A DNA stretch of 64,000 nucleotides from Paramacrobiotus metropolitanus (taxonomy: Eukaryota > Tardigrada > Eutardigrada > Parachela > Macrobiotidae), in NCBI RefSeq assembly GCF_019649055.1, contig NW_026570272.1:310001-374000 (forward strand), read 5' to 3'. Below the pieces are notes generated by a model, which saw nothing but the letters and a program-made list of their open reading frames with translations, was not told where the DNA came from and made no database searches. The position numbers and the translations under genes were made by a program. Shown one piece after another: positions 23,315-34,705 of this stretch. Numbering within the stretch: position 1 is the first letter of the stretch; each line of letters begins with the position of its first letter.

Positions 23315-26300
23315 ATGGCGACGGCGGGCGCGGGCGACGACAGCTCGGACCGGAACGTAGAGATGTGGAAGATCCGGCGGCTGATCAAGAGTCTGGAGGC
23401 GGCGCGCGGCAACGGCACGAGCATGATCTCCCTGATCATCCCGCCCAAGGACCAGATCTCGCGCGTGGGCAAAATGCTGGCCGACGAGTTCGGCACGGCC
23501 TCCAACATCAAGAGCCGCGTCAACCGCTTGTCCGTCCTCGGCGCCATCACCAGTGTGCAGCAGCGACTCAAGCTCTACAACAAAGGTAGTCTGTTGGAAT
23601 GCTAGTCACGCGTTCCGCAGAAAATTCAATTTAATTGACTTGTGGATCGTTTTAAATTGATATAGAATTATGTAATAGATGAAGCTATTATTATCATTAA
23701 TTTATGGCCATTGAAATTTGAAATATCTTAATTTTGATTTTTAAAATTGACAAATTATAATAAATTGTAGGTTGATTGTGAGTGTAAACTGGTTTAATTG
23801 ATTAAAATTATGGAAATTGGTTTATATTATTAACTTGATCTATGTGTCATGTGGCGATTAATTTTAAATTGTTAAATGAAAATTGATAGAAATATTGTGA
23901 AAATAATTCAGTAGGAAAATTGGTTTAAGCTGTGATTTTTGAATTATGATGTCATAATTATGTGTAAATTTCAGTGTTTATGGAAATAATTCCATGCGTA
24001 TTTTTGTACAGGGAGGATGGATACAGTCTATAATATAGACTCTATATTATTATTTAAAATAATCATGCTGTAATAAAGGAAGCATTAGCTGAAAAAATGG
24101 CGACGGAATCAGCTTGCGAAATCATCGATTTTGAATTTTGTTGTTTTGATGTGCATTTTTGATGGTGTGTAAGTGTGTGTTGGGTGCAGTGCCGACGAAC
24201 GGGTTGGTGATATACTGCGGGACGATCGTGACGGACGAGGGCAAGGAGAAGAAGGTCAACATTGACTTCGAGCCCTTCAAGGCCATCAACACCTCGCTCT
24301 ACCTCTGCGACAACAAATTCCACACCGAAGTATGCACAGTTCTTCAACTATTGATTTATTTTTGCTGTATTATTTTTTAATATTATTTTATTTTATTGTT
24401 GATGAGAATATTAATGCGGATAATATTTTATTTGGTTATTAATGCGAATATAAATGCGGATAATATTTATTTTATTATTAATTCGAAAAAGACCCGTGTA
24501 ATAATTTATTTGGCTGCGAAATACGAATATTAATGCATAATTGTTGTTGGATAGGCACTCCAGGCGTTGCTGGCGGACGACACGAAATTCGGGTTCATCG
24601 TGATGGACGGGAACGGGGCGCTGTTCGGGACGCTGCAGGGCAACACGCGCGACATCCTCGCGCAGTTCACCGTCGACCTGCCCAAGAAGCACGGTGCGTC
24701 CGCTTAATGTGCATCGCGTGCGACACAGTTAAATGAATGCTGGTCCCGGTTGCAGGGCGCGGCGGGCAGTCGGCGCTGCGGTTCGCGCGGCTGCGCGTGG
24801 AGAAGCGGCACAACTACGTGCGCAAGGTGGCCGAGACCGCCGTCACCTGCTTCATCGCCAACGACCGCGTCAACGTCGCCGGCCTGGTGCTGGCGGGGAG
24901 CGCCGACTTCAAGACCGAGCTGGCGCAGTCCGACATGTTCGACCAGGTTAGCGCCGTCTCTGATTATTTAAATTATTATCAAAATTATTTTAAGGGTTTT
25001 TGAATTATTCCCAAATTTTTTAGTGATTTTTCTAACTATTTTTTTGCATTATTATTAATTATTATTTTTATTATTAATTTTAGGAGGCGAAAATGATTCA
25101 GTTAAATGCGGATTTATTATTATACGATGGAAATTAATTGTTAAAATAAAAAGAACAAATAGTGGTAAGGGTTATTATTTCTCCAGGTTGTTTGTATATA
25201 ACCTAAGAATTATTGGGAAAATAAAATTTAAAAAGATTCGTTTGGTAAATGCACGTTTAATGTGAAAAATGGCCGGAAATTGTGGGAATTGTCAATTTTG
25301 TGTGAGTGAAACCGGTTGGTTGTTTTTATGTGTGCAGCGACTGCAAGCGAAGATCGTGAAGACGGTGGACATTTCGTACGGCGGCGAGCAGGGCTTCAAC
25401 CAGGCCATCGAGCTGTCGGCCGACTGCCTGGCCAGCGTCAAGTTCGTCCAGGAGAAGAAGCTCATCGGTGCGTATAACTGTTAACTGTATCTGCCAACGG
25501 CTGTTGCTCTTCCGCTTCGCTTCGGCATAAATTGATTTTGCGTTGACACGTTGTCATGATGTCAGCGCCGCTTCTGGCTGATATCATTCTCGATGACATC
25601 TGACATCATAACATTCTGATGTCATTGAGGTCCTATCCAAGCCAGAAACAAAGCACAAAGAAAACGGCAAATTATTTATCGACAATTCCTGTTGATGAAT
25701 AATCAGAAAATCAATTAATTTTAGTAATTAAATCGATAATTAATTCAGTAGTTAAATCAGTTAATTCAGTAATCAGTTAACTGATAATTAATTTACTGTG
25801 GATTTCGGTTAACGTTGAAACAAATAAAATGTAGAATAATGAATGAGTTGTTAATGTCGGTTGCACATGTGCAGGGAAGTTCTTCGACGAGGTGTCGCAG
25901 GACACGGGTAAGGTGTGCTTCGGCGTGGACGACACGGTCAAGTGTCTGGAGTCGGGCGCGGTGGAGACGCTCATCTGCTGGGAGAATCTGGACATCATGC
26001 GCTACGTCCTGCGCAACACCAACACCGGCGAGAAGAAGATCGTCTACCTCCGGCCCAACCAGACCCAGGACAAGAGCAACCTCACCGACAAAGACGTAAG
26101 TCAGGCGGCGAAATTCCTCCTCAATTCACCGTTTTCAATCAGGCATTTCCAGTGGTTTAAAAAAAGTTTTCTTGCAATTTTTATTTAATTAATTTTTGTA
26201 CAGAAAAATTGACCAGATTGAATAAAGTTAGTATTAATTTTGTTTCTGTTTCTTCGTTTATAACACAAACATATTCGGAAAATATTCGGAAAATATTTCG

Positions 26301-26991
26301 GAAAAATATTTGGAAAATACCAGTTTAAATTTTGTTTTTAAATTTCCAGTATCATGCAAATTACTCGTATGAATCGCGCTTGGTGAGCAGTGGAAACGGG
26401 TCGTAAGGCAATTGCTGTTTTTTTTAAAAAAATTATTTAAATAATTTAAATGCAGGACTTGATCAATTAAATGTCCAGTGGATGGAATATATATTGGAAT
26501 AATTAATTAATGTTGAAAATAAAGATTGCGGTAAGTATTCATGTAGTTTTGATTTTCTAGCACAAATCATAAACGAGAATAATTTTTTAAAATTCATTTA
26601 CAATTGCATTTTTTCCGAAATAAATTTTCTAGCTACATACGAGTCGTTTATTTGGAAAAAAGCTTAACGCTGTGTGAAGTGGACTGGCTCATGGTGGCGG
26701 TTGTTAACTGGTTGGGGATGCTGGCGTGATGTGCGGTGCGTGTTGCAGACGGGTACGGAGCTGGAGGAGGAGGAGAAGATGGCGCTGCTGGAGTGGCTGG
26801 CCAACGAGTACAAGAACTTTGGCGCGACGCTGGAGATCGTCACCGACAAGTCGCCGGAGGGCTCGCAGTTCGTGCGCGGCTTCGGCGGCATCGGCGGCAT
26901 GCTGCGCTACCAGGTGGAGCTGCAGCACTTCGACACCAGCCTCCTCGACGACTACGCCGCCGAGCACGACTTCGATCTGGACGACTACTAA
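23315..26991 (+). CDS. ETF1: Eukaryotic peptide chain release factor subunit 1 (eRF1)
   Basis: eRF1 recognises all three stop codons in the ribosomal A site and triggers release of the finished protein, working with the GTPase eRF3 in the cytosol. Seven exons, all with GT-AG junctions and consistent phases: 23315-23585, 24190-24329, 24555-24693, 24756-24946, 25338-25467, 25875-26095 and 26749-26991. They add up to 444 residues, close to the usual length near 440. Domain 1 carries the stop-codon motifs N-I-K-S (exon 1) and Y-L-C-D-N-K-F (exon 2). Domain 2 carries the catalytic G-G-Q, in R-G-G-Q-S, at the start of exon 4. The eRF3-binding domain 3 ends in the acidic D-F-D-L-D-D-Y. The ATG at 23315 gives the conserved N-terminus; an in-frame ATG at 23300 is less likely. 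It is the best preserved gene in the window. Confidence 0.97.
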
Positions 26992-28285
26992 ATTAATTAA
27001 CAATTTCGACGGAAGCGCTGCATGGGCTCGGGCCGCCGTACCGTTCTTTTCTTCCCGCGTTCGTTGCGTTAGTGTTTTTCTACATTTCTTTTTGAAGCTA
27101 ATTATTGAAGGAATTTTACGCGAGACCGCACATGTGTCCGTTCATTGACTGATTGCAACGACTAACAACAGACTGGATTTCTGATGATTTATGACAAATT
27201 ATTTATCGTAGAATTTATTTGTATATTTTTATTGTTTATTTATCATTCTCGCGGGTATTTTATTTGCTACTAATCTGGATGATTTATTGTCAGTTGTTTA
27301 CTTATTATTTAACCGCAGTTTTTTTAAAATTATTTTATCTAAACTCTTTTTAAATTGCCACTTATTTCTGGATGATTGATTGATTTCATTTTGATGACTG
27401 ATTTATTTTTTTTATATAATTTTCTACATATTCCGCAGTTGACGCTTTACATATTATTTTCGTACAGGCAGACTCCATTTTTGCAGTACGTTCAAAATAT
27501 TTTCACGCAACAGAGCAGTCCAAACTAGGGAAAAAATCCCAGTGCTGCATTCTCAAAAAAAAACAGCACGTATTGTACGCTAAATTAGTAAAAAATAGTA
27601 GGCAAAAATTGCACTGGAAACAATTTTATCTGGCGTTCCTCCGCGAGATGTACGAACATTGTCCAGGGCTTCCCATGGCCGTGTGGCGCTTCACAGCGCT
27701 AATCCCGCAGCCGAAAGCATCCAGGAGGGGAAAACATCCGCAACAACACGGCCCGCGCGTTGAATCTCGCGGGCGGCCACATTTTGGCCTTCCCCAGGGG
27801 AATTTATTTCTCCATCGCCACATTATCAAGGACCTATCGAACAAATGACAGGCTTGATATTTCCAGCTCCAAATCAAATCATTTCCAAATCAAACCGGGC
27901 TTCCACAAACTGAAACGCTTTGAAATTAAGACAAACTAAATTATTCAAATAATTCTACATGGAGAAACACCTGACAAAATTAAATTCCGATATTTCCAGT
28001 AAAAATTACAACGGGAATTCTAACTGTTGAAAAATACGACGGATCAATAATTATAATTGTTAATTCCTTGTTGATATCACAGAAAAACTATTCGAAAAAA
28101 TAAACGGATAAAACCTGAAAAATTCATTTTCTAAAAAATTGGCGATTTATTTTCGGTTTTCCAGCCAGTTTCTTTCCGAAACAGAAATATTTCAAAAACA
28201 GCCCAAGCTGCCGACATTGGAACTGTTAAAAAAATATTCTCGCAATCAACTATATCGGTATATCCATCGCAACGTGATTGCTTAC
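26992..28285. other. Intergenic between eRF1 and the HTH gene
   Basis: This holds the eRF1 3' untranslated region and AT-rich spacer. An open stretch at 27573-27877 on either strand has no recognisable domain. Nothing else is seen. Confidence 0.5.
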
Positions 28286-28289
28286 CTAA

Positions 28290-28679
28290 TCAAGACGCGG
28301 TGGAAGACTTCTTTGGAGCTGGTTTGTTGGCAGCAGCTTTGACTTTTCGCTGCTGCTTGCTGCGCTTGCGTCGCCAGCCGCCCAGCGTCCCGCGCTTCAC
28401 CCCCACCACCACCTCCGCCTTCCGATTGCTGATGTCGGGGTTCTCCTGGAAAAAGGCCTCCAGCTCCCGCTCCTTCTCCGGCGTGATGATGGTGGCGCGG
28501 CCGCGCGGGTGCGCCGTCTTCTGCAGACCCGTTGACTGATCGTAATGCTGCATCACGCGTCCCACCCACGATTTGTGCTTCCCGCACAGTTCCCCCACCT
28601 TCGAATAACTCTTGAACTGCGCATACAGCCGATAAACCGTCTTCACGAGATCGGGATCAATTGCTTTACCGCGGGGCAT
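28290..28679 (-). CDS. Small helix-turn-helix protein, transposase-derived type
   Basis: The 129-residue protein starts M-P-R-G-K at 28679. Two helix-turn-helix-like segments are visible. The first, about residues 8-50, is D-L-V-K-T-V-Y-R-L-Y...V-G-E-L-C-G-K-H-K-S-W-V-G-R-V. The second, about 65-105, is T-P-E-K-E-R-E-L-E-A-F-F...V-K-R-G-T-L-G-G-W-R. They are laid out like the paired-type DNA-binding half of Tc1/pogo transposases. The tail is rich in lysine and arginine. No DDE catalytic domain follows, so it may be a domesticated DNA-binding protein or a transposase fragment. A CAG acceptor lies 5 bp upstream of the ATG, suggesting an intron in the 5' leader. A longer start at 28706 is possible but not shared with the paralogue. 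Confidence 0.6.
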   Translation of the reverse strand: MPRGKAIDPDLVKTVYRLYAQFKSYSKVGELCGKHKSWVGRVMQHYDQSTGLQKTAHPRGRATIITPEKERELEAFFQENPDISNRKAEVVVGVKRGTLGGWRRKRSKQQRKVKAAANKPAPKKSSTAS

Positions 28680-28971
28680 CTTAACTGCGACAAACGTTTT
28701 GAACAAATAAAAATCCTGCAGTAAAAATTACATCTGTTTGCAAAATTTGGCAGACGAGTTTGCTCACGTTTGAAGTGTACAGGGAGCGGGCCACTTGCGT
28801 ACAGACAGTAGTGCACGTCCAACGCGGCGGATACTTGAAATTGTGGGAGCCTGCCCGGATCCCTGTACTTCTCTTGCAGTGCAAACGTTAACTCAACGGA
28901 TGCACATTTTCATTTCTATTTTTTATGTGAATGCTTTTCAAATATCTTTTGTGGTCTGTCTTAGACGAAAG
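28680..28971. promoter_or_regulatory. Divergent intergenic region between the two HTH genes
   Basis: About 290 bp separates the oppositely oriented ATGs, so it may serve both directions as a promoter or as leader introns. No specific motif is assigned. Confidence 0.3.
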
Positions 28972-29100
28972 ATGCCACGAGGCAAACAGATTGATTCTGA
29001 TCTTGTGAGAAGTGTGTTCCGGATGTACGCGCAGTTTCGAAGTTGCGCGCAGGTGGCTGAGCTGTGTGGAAACTGGAAAATCGGGGATTGCTCACGGTAA
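28972..29100 (+). pseudogene. Truncated paralogue of the HTH gene
   Basis: Its 42 residues (M-P-R-G-K-Q-I-D-S-D-L-V...E-L-C-G) repeat the first helix-turn-helix of the 28290-28679 gene and then diverge into a stop at 29098. Like its partner, it has an AG acceptor (TCTTAG) a few bases before the ATG. A GTAAAT donor overlaps the stop, so an exon of a longer gene is an alternative. It lies 143 bp upstream of the serpin start. Confidence 0.5.
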
Positions 29101-29242
29101 ATCAATGCCCTGGAATCCTGCAAAGTCTCGTCATCGGACTGCTGATGCGAAGGACAGAGAGGAAACTTGTTGTGGCTGTTTTCCAATCTTCGCTTCTTTC
29201 CGCCTTCAAAACAGCGCGGGAGACGAGAAACCAAGGGAAAAC

Positions 29243-30894
29243 ATGGACAAGCATCCCGATGTGGCTGTAAAGATTTTCCAAGCCGTGGCGCAAGCGCAAC
29301 CGCCCAGCGCCAGCAGCAACCTGATCGTCTGCCCCTACTCCATTCAGCACGTGTTATTCGCCCTGCTGCTCGGCGCCCGCGATCAACTGCGCCAGGATCT
29401 TCTAGCCCTGCTGTGTCCCGACGGGCGCAGCATTGAAGACGTCAGCGCGGCGTTATCCTGCGTCGCGGGTGACGCGGCGTTCAGCCAAGTCAACGCGGTC
29501 TTGTACAGCCAGCGCCTCACGCTGAAACAGTCGTTCAAAGACGCGATGCTCAACAAATCCGATGTGGTGTTTTTACCCGTGGATTTTGAGAACGCAACCG
29601 CCGCCCGGGCGGCGTATGCGGAGTTTCTGAATAAATACGCCAGTAGCGAAATGGCCGACCGCCTGCCGGTGGACAGTATGAGCAGCGTTCTTGATAATTG
29701 GCAAACCAGTCTGGTTATAATCAATCTGCTGACGTTCTCCGCGCCGTGGGCGCTGCAGTTTGAAGAGAAGGACACCCGCGACGGCGTGTTTACCTGCCTG
29801 GACGGCAGTCAGAAGACAGTCCCGTTTTTGATATCCGGGAATACGACGTGGACGTCGTTTAACGTGATGAAGAAGACCGCGGCGACGGATCCGCAGATGG
29901 TGATTATGGAGGCCGGTGAAAAGCGGTACAGCGTCATGTGTATTCTACCGGCGGCCGCGGGCGGGAAGGCACTGCGGCAGCTGGAGGAGAGTCTTAGTGT
30001 GGAGATGCTGCGCGGGTGGCGGCGGCAGAGTATACGCTATGGCATGGCGCTGTCCTTGCCGAAATTCCGGATTACGTGCGAGGTGGAACTGCGACGCGGT
30101 ATGGAGGCGTTGGGGCTGGGTGAACTGAACAACACCGCCACCGGGTTTTCGGACATGTTCGAGGAGTGCCCGCTGCAGGGCGTCACCGAGTTCCGCCACA
30201 ATATCGTGTTCGGTGAGTAGTTGTACCGGGTTTTTTCAAATTGATTTTCGATTTCATATTTTGGATTACCTATAATTTTTGAACAAAATTTTTAAATTAT
30301 TTTTAGAATTATGTTCGGTGAGTGGCTCAGTTAACAAGGGTTTTTTTTTAAACTGATTGTTAATTTTTTCGTACTTATTTGTTTGATTTTGATTTGATTT
30401 TATTATTTTCGATTTTGTTTTTTAGCTTTTTGAATGATCTTAAGAACTTGTACATATTTTTGTGCGGTGATCGTTTTTTGTGAATAAATTTCGCCTCGTA
30501 CTTACTACATACTTTTGGGGTGGATTTAATGCGTTTTTTGAATAATTTGAATTTTTTGGGGGTTGATTTTCCTTGAGCAAGATTCTTTTCAGACTATTTT
30601 TGTGAGAAATAAGTTGAATTAGGATGATTTTGTGAGGTTGAGAATTTTTTTAATATTTTGGGAATTGCTGTCGTACTGGGTAGGATTTAACGGGATTTAA
30701 CGTTATACGTTATGGTAGAGGTGGACGAGCTGGGCGTGCGGTCGAGCGTGGCCACCATGTTTTCGGCCGAGTTCCTGTGCGTGCCGAGCCCGGCGTTCGA
30801 GGCCAACCGGCCCTTCCTGCTGCTGGTCTGGCACAACCAGCTCGACGTGCCGCTCTTCATCGGCCGCATCGCCGATCCCGCGCTGACCACCTGA
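29243..30894 (+). CDS. Serpin (serine protease inhibitor superfamily), intracellular type
   Basis: Serpins trap proteases through a cleavable reactive-centre loop. Two exons, 29243-30212 and 30719-30894, join in phase 1 to give 381 residues, normal for the fold. Recognisable blocks are N-L-I-V-C-P-Y-S-I near the start, N-L-L-T-F-S-A-P-W around residue 160, L-P-K-F-R-I, and the hinge F-E-V-D-E-L-G split across the junction. The carboxy end is P-F-L-L-L-V-W...F-I-G-R-I. There is no signal peptide, so the product is probably cytosolic. The hinge reads G-V-R-S-S-V-A-T: small residues at P12-P9 suit loop insertion, but Arg at P13 and Val at P14 are unusual. Counting from the hinge puts P1 near Leu in A-E-F-L-C, suggesting a chymotrypsin- or elastase-like target if inhibitory. 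A more upstream in-frame start at 29012 overlaps the HTH fragment and is not serpin-like. Confidence 0.88.
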
Positions 30895-31538
30895 AGAAAT
30901 GCCGGCTGTCGGAGCGTGACGTTTGTGTTCATACAGATATATGTGCAATGATCGTCTGTGTATGAGTTCTATTTGTTGAAATGTTGTTAGATTGTTGTAA
31001 AGTGGTGTTCTGACTGTTTTCTTAGGCGCGATTATTCATCCGACTCATGAATTTGTATTGCGGTCTTGATAGACGCTTTTTTACGCTTTTACAAGTAAAG
31101 TCAGTACGATACTTATATAAATACGTTATACGAGGTACACGTATCTGTATAATGTATTTACGAAAGACGGACGATGAATTCAATGGCATTAAAATTACTT
31201 TCCATTTTATTTACAAAGCACAAACCGGAAGACTGAACTAGAACATTAGCAGAAGGCTGTTACAAGGAAGTCTCAGTGAATCAACGTCATTTCTGCCGGC
31301 TAAATTAAAAAAGTAATTAAGTTGATCCTCATGTCGTTGTAATATCAAATTATGCCATCTATTCGTAACAAGCGTATTATTATAAATCAATTATTAAAAC
31401 ACTTCAAGTAACTGTGCACGTATTAATATTTTCGATTTCAGACCACTTACTGACAATAAAATGGAATTAACAAAAATATAACCGGAAAAATACATTGGCC
31501 ACTATTGGTCATCGAGCGGGTTCATCGGCGAGTGTCTC
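30895..31538. other. Convergent 3' spacer
   Basis: The spacer lies between the serpin stop and the stop of the minus-strand gene. AT-rich; nothing recognised. Confidence 0.5.
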
Positions 31539-32216
31539 CTAACCGCCGCCCCACATGTGCACGCGACCGGCCAGTCCCATCTCCTCCGGGACGCCGACGT
31601 CGTCCAGCGGGCTGTGGGTGTCGATGCGCGTCACTAAATACACAAGAAAGCATAAGAAAACATAAGAAAAACTGAAGTTGACCCAGCGAATGTCCTTACC
31701 GACTTCCGTGGGGTGGTCGGCCACGAGGGATATCTCCGGCTGCCGCACACACCGCACCTCCACGACGTACAGTCCGGCGCGCTTAATACACACCCCCTCG
31801 AAGCTGGCCACCGACGGCTTCAGCGCCCCCTGCGAGCGCAACGAGACGACGCGCGGCCCGCCCACCTGCGCGGTGCCCTCGCCGTTGGTGTGCACCACCA
31901 GCTCCAGCTCGTCCGTGGCGTCCGCGTCGGCGAAGACGGAGATGGCGGGCAGCGGCGCGTTCTCCTCCACCAGCGCCACCGGGCACGTCAGCCAGCCGAG
32001 GGCTTTGACGCCGACACCTGCCGAATAGTCCGTGTACTCGCACTCGTAGGCGGGGTTAATGTGGCTGCTGGCGCCGGCGGTGCTGGCGCGGTGGGCGTGG
32101 CCCGGGGCGTTCAGCTCCAGCTGCACCTGCCCCGTGGAGTCCACCGAGCGGATGACCTTTAGATCGATCTCGCTCGGCCGCTCCACCGCCGCCACGCTGC
32201 CCTCCGTTATACTCAT
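31539..32216 (-). CDS. Unrecognised 203-residue protein with an in-frame 66-bp intron
   Basis: I do not recognise the family. Exon 1 is 32216-31700 and exon 2 is 31633-31539; the intron 31699-31634 has GTAAGG and TTTAG ends. The protein looks like a beta-rich domain (repeated V-x-L-x-L strands, a G-L-Y-V-V-E-V-R-C segment) with four cysteines, three of them spaced in the second half. It has no signal peptide or membrane segment when spliced. The intron is exactly divisible by three and open, so its retention would insert 22 residues, including a hydrophobic F-S-Y-V-F-L-C-F-L-V-Y-L-V run. Codon use is strongly GC-rich up to the stop, which supports a real gene. Confidence 0.6.
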   Translation of the reverse strand: MSITEGSVAAVERPSEIDLKVIRSVDSTGQVQLELNAPGHAHRASTAGASSHINPAYECEYTDYSAGVGVKALGWLTCPVALVEENAPLPAISVFADADATDELELVVHTNGEGTAQVGGPRVVSLRSQGALKPSVASFEGVCIKRAGLYVVEVRCVRQPEISLVADHPTEVGKDIRWVNFSFSYVFLCFLVYLVTRIDTHSPLDDVGVPEEMGLAGRVHMWGGG

Positions 32217-32889
32217 TTTTTATATATTTAATCGATATTAAATAATCCGCAACTTAATTGGAAAAATCAATCAGCCGGATAATAATCGGGTCAGAAAAAA
32301 ATTAATACCGTATATATAAAGAAAAGTAGTAGAAAAAATTCCGCGATAGACGGGGAATTAGGAGCTACAAATGGGAAGTGAATAAAGAGGAAACTGGGTT
32401 GGGTACGTTGCTTGTTATGATGACAAGTGATGGTCGTAGTAATAATTAATCGCTGGTGTGCGAATGAAAATGCAGTTGTCTGTGTGCATGATGCGGCTTA
32501 ATTGCGTTATCTACTGAGCGGCCGATAATTGCACTATCGCTGCAAACATATATTGACGCTGACCTATTGTCAAGGGAAAACGAGCGCGGCCGATAAGGCC
32601 CGGGACCGGAGCAAATTCGCCTAATCGAGCGTTATTTAACTAGCGTAATAACATGGCAGTACTGAACGGTATCTCGTTGTACGTGCTGGTAGCATGTTGA
32701 TCAACAGTGCAGTGTTAATGTTATTTATAATTATCGTCAGACGTGTGATATATGCACTTATTTGAGCGTAGTCGGGAAACGGATGGGACACTGAGTAATT
32801 TTCCGTGTTTTCTTATGTTTTCTTATGCCGCTGTTCGGCAGTTGGTATGCGTGCCAACGTCAAGTGAGGACGAAGACAGGAGCACGTAC
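32217..32889. other. Spacer upstream of the 203-residue gene
   Basis: It contains the probable promoter of the 31.5-32.2 kb gene and perhaps the 3' exon of the next gene. No exon could be assigned. Confidence 0.4.
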
Positions 32890-33590
32890 CTCGGGGATGC
32901 GGTTGCGCCGGAAGTGGGCCCATCTCGATGCAGACGGCTTCGGTGTGGAGAGACGAGGGTCCGCTGGCGGTGGTGGACACCTTGGCGCAGGCGTAGTTGA
33001 AGTACTGCGAGGGATCCTCCGGGGACAGGCCCCCGGCGTCCGCCAGGACGGAGTGCTCCACCGTGTCGATGTGGTCGCTGGAGGGGTGCAGCAGCAACGC
33101 CTGCAGGGACACATATATAATACAGGTGCACATATTATGCTAATGCTGCGTAAAAAATATCTATACATGCAGTTAGTTATATGTAATGTAAAATACGTAT
33201 ATATAGCTGTCATTCTTAAAATGTATATACTGTATATGATATAATTTTATATAGCTGTCATTCGTAAAATATATGTACAGTACTGTATACGATATATATA
33301 GCTGTCATTCTTAAAATATATATATGTGCAGCGGGTGGACGTCCAACGCATATATGTACCTCGCTGGCGTCCACATGATCGGCGGCCCGGTCATGATGAA
33401 TGTGCCCGGACAGGCTGTCCAGCGGCCGTCGGGCCACCACCACCGGGACGGCGTCCATCTCCGAATCCGATGATTGCAGTGGTGTACGCAAGTTCCGTTG
33501 GTATCGGGAGTACAACAAACCGGTTAATACCAGGATAAACGATGTAACTTCTGCTAACTGAATGGAAGATTGGCACGCTCTCCTTCCTCC
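32890..33590 (-). CDS. Partial membrane protein: membrane segment plus cytoplasmic-type exons
   Basis: Two exons read on the minus strand join in phase 0: about 33580-33360 and 33100-32890, each with GT donors and, for the second, a CTGCAG acceptor. The first encodes a hydrophobic stretch (S-F-I-L-V-L-T-G-L-L-Y) followed by basic residues (S-R-Y-Q-R), the signature of a single membrane span with an inner basic anchor. It then has a polar acidic segment with D-H-V-D-A-S-E. The second has a parallel S-D-H-I-D-T-V-E-H motif and the region L-S-P-E-D-P-S-Q-Y-F-N-Y. Upstream ectodomain exons and the terminal exon were not found. The family is not recognised. Confidence 0.45.
33198..33330. repeat. 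Tandem repeat in an intron, about three units
   Basis: The unit TATATAGCTGTCATTC...AAAAT...ATATAC occurs three times at about 50-60 bp spacing, inside the intron of the membrane-protein gene. Confidence 0.7.
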
Positions 33591-33599
33591 AAATCAAAA

Positions 33600-34187
33600 T
33601 ATGGGAGCTGCAAAGAACAGGTACGCTATATTGCCTATATTGTACCGATATTTTTGTCAACTACGCACATGCTAAAACCCTAGGCACGCAGACGAACACG
33701 AAAATTAATACCATCCCCGCTTCGGAACGTTTCTTGCGCAAAGCTGTGAGAAGGAGGAGAGCCGCATATATAAACAGATACCGTACCTTAATATACCAGC
33801 GTCTTTATCCAGCGTGTTGGGGAGTATTGAATGTCCCGTTAAAAGAAAATATTGTTATTTGCGCAACGTTGTGCCGTTGCGCTGTCTTACGCTTAGAGTT
33901 TCGCACGTTTTAAAATGCAAGTACCGTGTGCTGCGCTGTACATGGTGCTACGTATACCGTGTATGCCTTGATGATGCTGATTGCTGTGTTTTCCATCCGA
34001 TCATGTGCTGCGCCAACCAGTGTAAACACGTCTGTCGTGCCGCAGCGGTCTTGTTGAGCACTACAACGATAGCTGATATGAATCGCTGTGTTGAACGGAA
34101 CGGGTTCCGCCGGTTATTAGCTTGCCATTTTCCCTCGTAGCGCGACACACCACTGCATTTCAAAAGATGGATTGTATTGCTTGTGAT
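33600..34187. other. Intergenic, nothing recognised
   Basis: Open frames at 33814-34140 show no domain, signal or splice support. Confidence 0.4.
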
Positions 34188-34448
34188 ATGTATAGCGTCA
34201 GCTTCTTGTTATTCACGGCCGGAAGCTTATTAAACGCCACAGCCGGCATTCATAATGCAGGCAAATTATTCCAGTTAGAATGCCCTAACATTAAGGCCGT
34301 TCAGTCAGGCGCTTGTTTTGATAATTGTCTGGTATATAGTCAACGACAAGAAGCAACCCAAATAAATAATTACTCGCAATATTTACAGCATATAATCAGA
34401 CAGTCGGTCAAGATATATCTGTATATCGTATATGTATATATATATTAA
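34188..34448 (+). CDS. Possible small secreted peptide
   Basis: The frame from the ATG at 34188 opens with a hydrophobic stretch (V-S-F-L-L-F-T-A-G-S-L-L) ending A-T-A-G, which looks like a signal peptide. A short polar part with three cysteines (E-C-P-N-I, A-C-F-D-N-C) follows. The rest is repetitive and low complexity. There is no homologue or splice evidence in the window, so chance is a real alternative. Confidence 0.2.
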   Translation: MYSVSFLLFTAGSLLNATAGIHNAGKLFQLECPNIKAVQSGACFDNCLVYSQRQEATQINNYSQYLQHIIRQSVKIYLYIVYVYIY

Positions 34449-34559
34449 TTGTACATAACTGATAACCTTGTAATGCTGTATATAAAAATTTTGCAGTCAT
34501 ATAATATGAAGGTCAATAACGTAAGCACTGTATGTAGTTTATAATGATGTAATTTATTT

Positions 34560-34705
34560 TTCAATATGTACATCAATGAGCGCCACTCAGTAGCCAGTAT
34601 ATACATACAATCAAATAAAGAATTTGTCCTAATTAACACGAGAAGGGACTGTGCACAATACGCTCATAGCATTACCACGCATAATCTCCAAACTTTAAGC
34701 TTATA
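34560..34705 (+). repeat. Dispersed repeat (family of 6770-6905)
   Basis: It matches 6775-6905 in the same orientation through AAAGAATTTGTCC and CATAGCATTACCACGCATAA. Confidence 0.6.

Noticed and set aside
27573-27877. Open frames on both strands, proline- and glycine-containing
   Set aside because: No domain, no splice signals and no paralogue in the window.
29012-29242. Longer N-terminus for the serpin
   Set aside because: The extra frame overlaps the HTH fragment in another frame and has no serpin or signal-peptide character; the ATG at 29243 starts the conserved fold.
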